Below, one piece after another: positions 56,240 to 64,000 of a stretch of 64,000 nt of DNA. The notes below the pieces were generated by a model. The model was not told the origin of the DNA. It made no database searches and worked only from the letters and a program-made list of their open reading frames with translations. Each line of letters opens with the position of its first letter. Position 1 is the stretch's first letter. The DNA is from Isoetes taiwanensis (lineage: Eukaryota > Streptophyta > Lycopodiopsida > Isoetales > Isoetaceae), in contig JAJEKV010000004.1 of NCBI GenBank assembly GCA_021234155.1, positions 28,669,698-28,733,697 of the forward strand. Direction: 5' to 3'. Made by a program: the position numbers and the translations under genes.

Positions 56240-58440
56240 GCTCAAGGAAAAATGGCGCGCATTATATACATTAGGAGTAGTATAACGACTTTGGGTAGTA
56301 GGGATTTTGGCATTTGAGATTGCAAATACAATTGTAAAGGGATATAATTTGAACCAGGCACTTTTAGATAAAGCAATAATGATTATCAAAGAAGAGATTC
56401 TGTCATATGAGGCTATCCAAAGGCTGGTATTGGAGGACATGCATGTATTTAGAAAATTGCTATAGTAGATGTATAGTATCAAATGGCTTTCATAATTCAT
56501 GAATTGATTATATTTTCGTGTCAATGAGGATTTCATAATGTAACTCTAGCTAGCTCCATAAATTTGGTATATCACGAGGTTCCTTGGAACAACAAAGGGA
56601 TAATAAAGAAGTAAAATGAAGGCATTGAAATCTAATGATGAAAATCACGAAGCAATTCAAGTGCATAGAACCAAGTCAAATTGCTATTTCAAGTGCATAG
56701 AACTAAGCAAAATAGATCAGTTCGTTCACAAATATAAGAAGACATAACTTATCCTTTTCTTTACTAATAGGTAAGGACGGTCTAATGCATAAACAAATGT
56801 TTGATTTCACTTCTTTTTTTTTAACTTATGCCCAACAATGCTGGGCACCATTACTAGCAGTGATTAACTTATAAGAGTAGGGTCTATATTTTTTTTAAGG
56901 GAAAATTTTGATGTGCCCTTATTCGTGCATGGCAAACTTTAGTATATCCTTAAGTGCACAATTCGAATTGCCCTTTCTTTTAACTAGGATCACAAAAAGA
57001 GCAACTTATTTTAAGCAAATAGCTTACTAGTTTTAGAAAGAGGACATACTTTACTAGTACTTAGTATCATATTTACAATATACTTAACTGAAATATAAAG
57101 CTCCGAAAGTATCAAGCAAGCTACCAAAGTTTTATGATCTGCCTATCTTTGTCATTTTTTTAATTATTTGTATAAATGTCTATCTAATCTACGTCTTCCA
57201 TCTCTTTTAGACTATTCAGTGACACAAATATCAGTATGTTACATCTCTTGAAATTTAATCTCAGCTTCTATCCTCATCTTTGATGCTATTCAACTCAATC
57301 TTAGGAATATATTCTACTATAGCACACACCATAACAAAAATAATATTCTATAAAAAGTAGTAGAATAATTGATTAGCCAGCTCAGTGGATTTTGCTGGAA
57401 CTTGAATGGAAAATTGACAAACAAGAGTTTGCTCTCATGTACGTGATTGTTAGATTTTCGTTACTCATTTTTCCTTCTTCGACAAACAAATGACAACCAC
57501 ATTTAATTTTAATCAATCATTGAGTTGAGGGATATTGATTAAATTTACTAACCTTCTTCAACACATATCTTGTTAGATTTTTGCTACTCGTTTTTCCTTC
57601 TTCGCAAAACAAATGACAACCACATTCGTTAATTTTAATCAATCATTGAGTTGAGGGATATTGGTTAAATTTACTAACCTTCTACAACACATATCTTTTA
57701 GATTTTTGCTACTCGTTTTTTCTTCTTCGCGAAACAAATGATAACCACATTCATTAATTTTAATCAATCATTGAGTTGAGGGTATTGATTAAATTTACTA
57801 ACCTTCTTCAACACATATCCAAGTATTTTTTTATAAAACCCAATAGTAGATCAGATAATAAATATAACAAACACAAATAAATAAGTATAAAACTATATTC
57901 AGAGAAGGTCCTTATCAAGAGGACTCGTTAACAAAATATTAATGATATATTCAACAAAATTTGGACTTATTCAGATTTAATAGATAACACTTCAAGAACG
58001 CCATTATAAGAATATATGTATTGTGTGATTCTTCTTGATTGTTATAATTTTTATAGGTTTATCTTTAAATTAAAACTATAATGATTATCTATATATAGTA
58101 ATAAAGGAGTTTTGGGATAATCTGTGCAGCATCTTGGCCCTTAAACTTTTTACTTTAATTTCATCCTTTCGATTTACGGTTTTCTTTTCTGTTTCTTCCA
58201 TAGCCCGTCCTTCCTATGAGACGATTTCACGCTTGCTTCATCCAATCCATCTCAAGACTTTTCATATTTAGTCTGCTTCATGGATTTCTGAAAGATTGCG
58301 CCTTAATGCTTTTGTGATAGCAAACCTGAAGATGATCTCGCCTTTTCATTCTGGCACAGGCATTTGTGGGCCGCCTTCTAAATTTGTCGTGGGTGTTGCT
58401 GCAAATTGATATGGTACTGAACGTATTACACCTTCGTTTT
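56240..58440. other. AT-rich intergenic stretch
   Basis: Apart from the 57.45-57.82 kb tandem repeat, only AT-rich sequence with short frames is seen. Confidence 0.5.
57449..57823. repeat. Three-copy tandem repeat, unit about 124 bp
   Basis: Copies start near 57449, 57573 and 57697. Each contains CTTCTTCG, AAACAAATGA, AACCACATT, TTAATTTTAATCAATCATTG, AGTTGAGGG and TAAATTTACTAACCTTCT in order. Confidence 0.9.
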
Positions 58441-58479
58441 CAGTTAAACTTGGGGTTGAAAAAGAATATATCAGGGGGG

Positions 58480-59884
58480 CTTGGATTCGGCCAAAGAAGG
58501 AGGATATGGTCATCTTATGTAGCCAAGGGGGCCTGATAGAGGGTCTGGCATGTCTTGAAAAACAGGGATTTTATCACACTGATTCATTCTATGCCTCCTT
58601 AATACGAATGTGTGGAAAAACTAAGGCCTTATCATAAGGCAGAAGAATCCATCGGCACATTGATAAAAATGGGCTACAAAGGCATGTTTTTCTTAGGAAC
58701 CTTCTCATTCAAATGTATGGGGATTGCGGAAGCCTTGAAGATGCCAGAAACATTTTTGACAAACTTTCTAATCCTAATATTTTCTCATGGACAGTTATCA
58801 TGGGGGCTTATGTTAGGCATGGCCGAAGAAAAGAGGCAATTCGAATGTTTAGAATGATGATGAGAACTGTGGAGCCAGATAAGGTGTGCTTTGTTGCCAT
58901 CCTTGGTGCGTGTTCTGCCATTGAGGAGCTAGCAAATGGGAGGTTGATCCATGCTTGTCTTATTGATAATGGCTTCTAGAATGATCTTATTGTAAGCAAT
59001 GCACTTATCAATATGTATGGTAAGTGTGGGAATCTACGAATGACTCAAAGTGTTTTTTCGGAGAAAATGCATGAACATAATCTAATTTCATGGAATGTTA
59101 TGATTGCAACATCTTTTCAAAATTGGCGAGGCGAGGGGACATGAAAGGTGTTTCAACAAATGCAACAAGAAGGGGTAAAGCCGGATAGGATAACTTTTAT
59201 TTCTACCCTTAGTGCATGTTCCACTATAGCGGAAGGTAGAATGATACATGCCTATATTTTTTGTGCGGGGGCTAGGAGAAGGTGACACCATTATTGACAC
59301 CGCAATTATACATATGTATGATAAGTTGTGCAGTTTGAAGGATGCATTGATGGTTTTAAGTACATTTCAAGAGGAATGTAGTCCGTTGGAATTTGTAATT
59401 AGAGCATATGAGCATATGAATTGGAATCGTGTATTTTTGCTCTTCAGCCATACGAACAAAGAGGGCCTGAAACCAGACAAAGTTACATTCATGGCACTTC
59501 TTAATGCATGTGCATCTCAAACTAATCTCTCGGAGGGTAAATTAGTGCATGCGCTCATTATTAACAATCCAGTTGAGCCCGATATTGTCTTTGGGAAATG
59601 CCATTATGAATATGTATAACGAAGTGTTTAAAATGAAAGAGGATACTTCTAAGATATTTGAAATAATGCATGATCATGACATTATTTCTTGGAATACTCG
59701 GATTTTGGCCTCTACGCAATATGGAAATGAGTATGAAGTTTTAGATTTGTTTCAAGGAATGCAGCAAGAAGGTGTAAGGCCTGATAAAGCTACCTATATC
59801 AGTACTTTAGATGGCGCAGTTGTCTTACCTGTAGTAAAGCTACTACATTCATTTGTTATTGACTGTCTGCGAAAGTTTGGTTGA
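58480..59884 (+). pseudogene. PPR protein pseudogene (PLS-type repeats)
   Basis: The segment encodes consecutive PPR motifs with breaks between frames. These include LEKQGFYHTDSFYASLIRMC near 58555; NLLIQMYGDCGSLEDARNIF, SWTVIMGAYVRHGRRKEAIR and ILGACSAIEELANGRLIHA (58700-58976); ALINMYGKCGNLRMTQSVF and ISWNVMIATS (58998-59110); GVKPDRITFISTLSACST (59170-59225); then GLKPDKVTFMALLNACAS and GVRPDKATYISTLDGA. Such proteins act in organelle RNA editing or processing. Stops (for example TAG at 58977) and several frameshifts, plus no C-terminal E/DYW domain before the frame ends near 59884, indicate a pseudogene. Confidence 0.9.
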
Positions 59885-60398
59885 TGCAAATGCAGCATTC
59901 AATGAAATTTCTACATTGAAAATGCCATTTTGAGCTTTTTTTATGTTTTTCAATGATATATCTCAATAAAAAAAAAGGAACTTTCTGTTGTTTCTGCTAA
60001 ATTTTGTCTAAATTTGTGTGCTCTTGTTAAGATAAAGGGGAGTGAAATGGGTCCAAATGCACCTTCCCCTACTTTATTTTCGAGATGAAACTTGCTTGTA
60101 GTCAGCTTTGCAGTAGCATAAGAGAAAAAGATTAGCTGCAGACTAGACTGCTTGTCAAACTCTGCCAGGTGAAATCAAAGCTTTTGCATGTTTTCACAAA
60201 TTAAGAGAAACAAATAAAGTATAGAAGTGGACAGATAGCATGAGATAAGAGTGTTACTTGTGGACAACATGGGATGCATGTCAATCTTAATGACAAATCT
60301 AATCACATTGAATGGTAAGGTGTATATAAAAAAAATGATACCGTAAATGGAAAACCCTAAAGAGCAGTAGGGCTGGCTACTTGTCAAACAAACACTAT

Positions 60399-60440
60399 AT
60401 CCCACTGGAACACATTTCAATAGCAGATGGCATATAAAAG
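60399..60440 (+). promoter_or_regulatory. U6-type promoter: USE-like element plus TATA box
   Basis: ATCCCACTGG at 60399-60408 matches the first seven bases of the plant USE (RTCCCACATCG). TATAAAAG lies at 60433-60440. With an 11-bp USE (60399-60409) the gap is 23 bp, the short spacing associated with Pol III rather than Pol II snRNA genes. The TATA box begins 30 bp before the U6 start. Confidence 0.75.
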
Positions 60441-60462
60441 CCACAACTCAGCAAACTTTAAT

Positions 60463-60568
60463 GTCCTTCGGGACATCCGATAAAATTGGAACGATACAGA
60501 GAAGTTTAGCATGGCCCCTGCACAAGGGATGACACGCATATATGCATATTCGCAGATATGCATATTTT
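60463..60568 (+). ncRNA. U6 snRNA locus with divergent 3' end
   Basis: From GTCCTTCGG the sequence follows plant U6 closely through CCGATAAAATTGGAACGATA, CAGAGAAG, TTAGCATGGCCCCTGC and GATGACACGC. The ACAGAGA box is intact (about 60495-60501). Differences are a shortened 5' stem, a change just after the box (AGATTAGC to AGTTTAGC), GCGCAAGGA to GCACAAGGGA in the internal stem-loop region, and loss of the canonical 3' part. Instead, ATATGCATAT-TCGCAG-ATATGCATAT (60540-60565) forms a hairpin before a T4 stretch (60565-60568). It is either a variant or a decaying U6 copy. Confidence 0.85.
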
Positions 60569-60569
60569 A

Positions 60570-63500
60570 GAATATTCCCACCATTTTACCAGTGATTGTG
60601 ATGTTTTTTTTTTTTGGAATTGCCATGGTCAACCCTTGAAGAACATGCCAAACTTTATCAGTATTTTTGTCAGCATTGGGCGCGAGCTGTTGATGGGCAG
60701 CATATTCGTGGTACTGTTCCAGATCAATGGATATTAACATTTTGCCAAAAAAATCCCACGACAAACCATATGGTCTCGATTGGACATATGGTCCTTGATC
60801 CTCCTGTGGAAGAACCTAGACATAATGTTAGAAGTGGCTCCTAACCAATCGGCCTCCACCTCCACCATGTTAAAATACCCAACAGATCGAGTAGATCCAC
60901 CAGGTCTAGGTTGTGAGAAAGTATTATTTTATGTAAAAGAATTATATAGAAATAGTGAAGCAAGTTTTGGACCATTTAAGAGAGATAATGTTAGCTTCTT
61001 ATACCACTTGCCACTTTTGACAATAACACACTCAAGAATTGTTTGAGTCAATGGGGATAGAAACACAAATACGTGAACTATTGATAATAGAGAGAAATGT
61101 GTACGCCCATGCCATTGACAATGTCTATTAAGAACTCATGAGCAAGATAATCAACACGCAAATCAGGAATGGAAAATCAGCAAGGCATCTTAGGGACTGA
61201 AAGTATACCAGGAGAAAAACCAGATGTGTAATATTGATAGAGGATATAACTAGTGCTCAAGGAATCAACACCTCAGGAGACCAATTTCTCTACTGCCTTA
61301 GCACTATTAAACATTATCAAGAAGAAGCACTTTTGCCTAATTTTCTCAAAGATTCATATGCAGATAGCTCAATATGAGAAATGTGCCAAGAAAGCCATCG
61401 AGATAGGCTATTATAGTCTAGAAAGTCACTTGATTAATACCCAATAACAGAATGTATTGCTAAGTTCTGTGCACATTTAAGAGGAGACTTGTGATTAATC
61501 TCCACCAAAGGAACTACAATTTGTTGCATGAGATAAGTCTTTTGAAGGAAGTTGGGAAGTGATTTGATCTTATTTATCTCTAATTGTTTTGTTCTTTCTT
61601 CGGACTTCGTATGATCTCTCATATGCACAAATATTATCATTTTCCATAATCAGATCCACCCATCTATTTTTATGGGGGGAATGCCTTCAACCTAGTCGAT
61701 TGCAATTTCTTGGGCATTAATCATTATCTAGCTCTCTTGAAGTATTCATGGGAAGTACCTCCCTTAAAGTATCAATAGATGGCATCTTATCCACTACATC
61801 ATTAAGCCGCTTGTATAGAACCACTTTCCATGCAAGTGTGTCATATTCCTTAAGATCTTTCCCCATCAATACATTGGTCAATTGAGCGGAATGGTAATTA
61901 ACATGCATTATCTATGTATCTTCAAAAACATCTGCTACACCCTTTTTGCTATCACATTGTTTTATCCGTTGTGATAGTATCACTAGATTTCATTGCCTCA
62001 CCATTAGTTATATCATTAGATCCTTCAATCTGGTGTTCTTTCCTCTCCACATTCGTAGTTCTAGAAATATCGCGACCTTTAATCTATGTTATAGGAAACA
62101 TATAGTGCAGTTTCCAACCTTTCAAGACTTTTAGCTTAGATAAAGAGAAATACGCAGCGCGTTTTACCACCACATGCTTAGGAATCCCTTCGCTTGCAGG
62201 TACTGCAACGCAGATTTTTTGGCCTCTGACTATAGAAGGGGAAATGTACGTACAAGGGATTTTGATATTGGGATAAAAAATCATGGGTCAAACATATCAG
62301 GGGTTCCATCACGGCACTCTAGTAAACCCAGAGGAACAATATTGATAAAGAATGAAATCTTTTGCATAATAGTCAGTTGTGTTGGTTACTCCACTGCTAC
62401 TTCCTATCAAAGCAAACGAGGAAGATATTTCCATCAATTGCTTTCAGTGATTGGAATTAGGGCAAATGAAGTTTCTGAACATGTCTATACCGCCATGACT
62501 GTGAAGAACCCAACCCAGACTTTCCAAAAAGGCTCTGTATGTTTCTCAAATGCTTCTCATGATCGATTTCAGCTATTTTTACATCATTAGATCTAGCAAG
62601 AATCCCAATTCTTTTATCTGAGTCGGGTGAAAAGTTTTCAGAGCTCAAGGTATTCAAAGCTTCCTCTACTCTGCTGCTCTTTTCTTCCTCATAAATTATT
62701 TGTCTTATCCATCTAGAAAACCCGGGCCTCTTAATCCTCTGCATCATGTTCTCCTGCCTTCAAGCTGCAAATCTTGGAACAGAGTTTTGCCTGTAAGTCA
62801 AGTTTTCAAATTGTAATACTTTGTTGTTTCTCGATGTTCCAATAGTTGAACAGCCGATTTATTTCCCATCCCAATCAGATTCTTTCTTTTCTTTACCATT
62901 CCCTTCCCTTCCAGGTTTAGCTGAGACTCTTTTTAAACTATATCCACTGTTTATTTTTTTCACGTCTCTATTTTACCTCCAAGATTGTCGTTGACAGAAT
63001 TAGACAAGCAGCCATTCTCCACCGACATGGATGCAGGCGTCACCACCTTACTGTTTCATCATGGTCAGGGTGGGGATGTTATTAAACGGTCCAATAACTT
63101 ATATGTTTCATGTACTTATAATGTTGCTAATTCATCATTTTTAATCTTTCATCTTGTAGTGTAACTTAGCAAGGCTAAAGAAATGTTAAAAATAACATAT
63201 TTTTTTAAATATAAATTGCATGACTTAGTTTCATCAATGTATTATATAGCCCATGAAATTTGACCACAAAATGGGTCTACCTATAAATAGTAAAGATCAC
63301 TCAAATACCTATTGTGGATTAAGATTGGATGACCATTGATCTCACTGCATACCATGTTACCAACAATTGGACCCTAGTTCACTATTGATAATCCCCCCAT
63401 CAACAAACAAATATTAGTTACTCCTCATCACCCTTTTTATCAATTTTCCCAAACTATAACAATCTACTTCCTCCTCCTCACATGCCTTGAAAATTGCACC

Positions 63501-64000
63501 TTCAACATTAGAAATTCCACCTTAATGGCATGCTTGACATTCGAATATGGAGACTACATAGGCTAAGAACTGGGGGATGAAAAAGAGGGTCTGATCAAAT
63601 ACACATGTAGGCATTAGAGACATGGTATAAAAGTAAGGTGTTGGAAAAGCCATGGCCAAAAAAAACACTGATTAAAATAAATTTCTACAAGACTATTGTA
63701 AATACAATGCTTATTTTAATTTAAAGCAGGTAGATGGCAACCACTGCTCCGAGAAGAAATACTTTGTACAATTTGAGATTTCAAACAGAATGAGGATGGA
63801 CATCGTGGATTTATTATCAATAATAATAGGACAAATAAGATCAATGAAAAGGGAATAAAGAAGCTTATATTATTTTAAAGGCTTATATTATTTTATTGGT
63901 TTATCTTTAAAAGGGCTTCTTATTTTAAAACCTAACAATTTTTTTAAGAATTTCTTTGGTTTATCCTTTTAAGGCCACAAATGCGAAGGCAGCTAGGAGT
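60570..64000. other. AT-rich stretch without a recognised gene
   Basis: Minus-strand frames at 62747-62457, 62284-62084 and 61908-61717 have no recognisable motif and cannot be joined in phase. They could be eroded retroelement or gene relics. No terminal repeats or RNA genes were found. A small repeat, AAGGCTTATATTATTTTA, recurs near 63862 and 63880. Confidence 0.4.

Noticed and set aside
62084-62747. Minus-strand frames as a retroelement gag
   Set aside because: No zinc knuckle, protease or RT was found and the frames do not join. Left unassigned.

Overview
The window is nuclear DNA of a land plant. Support comes from spliced genes with GT-AG introns, a pentatricopeptide (PPR) relic, a U6 snRNA locus with a plant-type USE plus TATA promoter, telo-box sequences, and plant-type LINEs with a zf-RVT tail. 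Dense nested transposons, a tyrosine-recombinase (DIRS-like) retroelement and old degraded copies suggest a large non-flowering-plant genome (gymnosperm, fern or similar). That lineage guess is inference only.

Layout. 1-2.5 kb: a degraded element with 65-bp inverted ends. 2.6-6.7 kb: LINE-1, with clean target-site duplications (TSDs). It is split by a short poly(A) retro-insert, which is itself split by a 625-bp MITE. 6.7-9.0 kb: no gene seen. 9.0-10.1 kb: a GC-rich block, perhaps LTR-derived. 10.1-11.2 kb: a relic hAT transposase (minus). 12.5-13.8 kb: a broken transposase-like gene with an HGKG/DG motif (minus). 14.4-26.6 kb: LINE-2, cut in two by a 9,401-bp DNA transposon (16594-25994).

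That transposon is the most unusual object here. It has 34-bp inverted ends and a 4-bp TSD. On the minus strand it carries an intron-containing gene joining a ParB-like domain to a beta-class DNA N6/N4-methyltransferase. Diverging on the plus strand is an RNase-H-like (DUF7869-type) putative transposase gene. About 18 copies of a CTATGCGCGCATAG palindrome lie only inside this element and only outside its exons. Many are spaced about 40 bp apart. The transposase gene is itself split by a 971-bp hAT relic.

27.2-33.4 kb: LINE-3 on the minus strand (ORF1, endonuclease, RT, zf-RVT). 33.4-40.0 kb: a nearly intact DIRS-like retroelement (gag with CCHC knuckle, RT-RNase H, tyrosine recombinase) between 181-bp direct repeats rich in palindromes. 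40.9-42.1 kb: a Mutator-like MITE. 42.4-43.4 kb: exons of an LRR protein gene (minus). 48.2-49.3 kb, perhaps reaching 51.4 kb: a DUF971 (GBBH-like N-terminal domain) host gene (minus), whose probable promoter region is tandemly duplicated. 52.1-53.2 kb: a decayed HUH-Rep-like gene. 54.4-56.2 kb: a tandem duplication of an unidentified gene fragment. 58.5-59.9 kb: a PPR pseudogene. 60.4-60.6 kb: a U6 locus with an abnormal 3' end. 60.6-64 kb: AT-rich, nothing recognised.

Most coding capacity is therefore mobile. The likely host loci are the DUF971 gene, the LRR gene and the U6 locus. All calls come from reading the sequence. No database search was possible.
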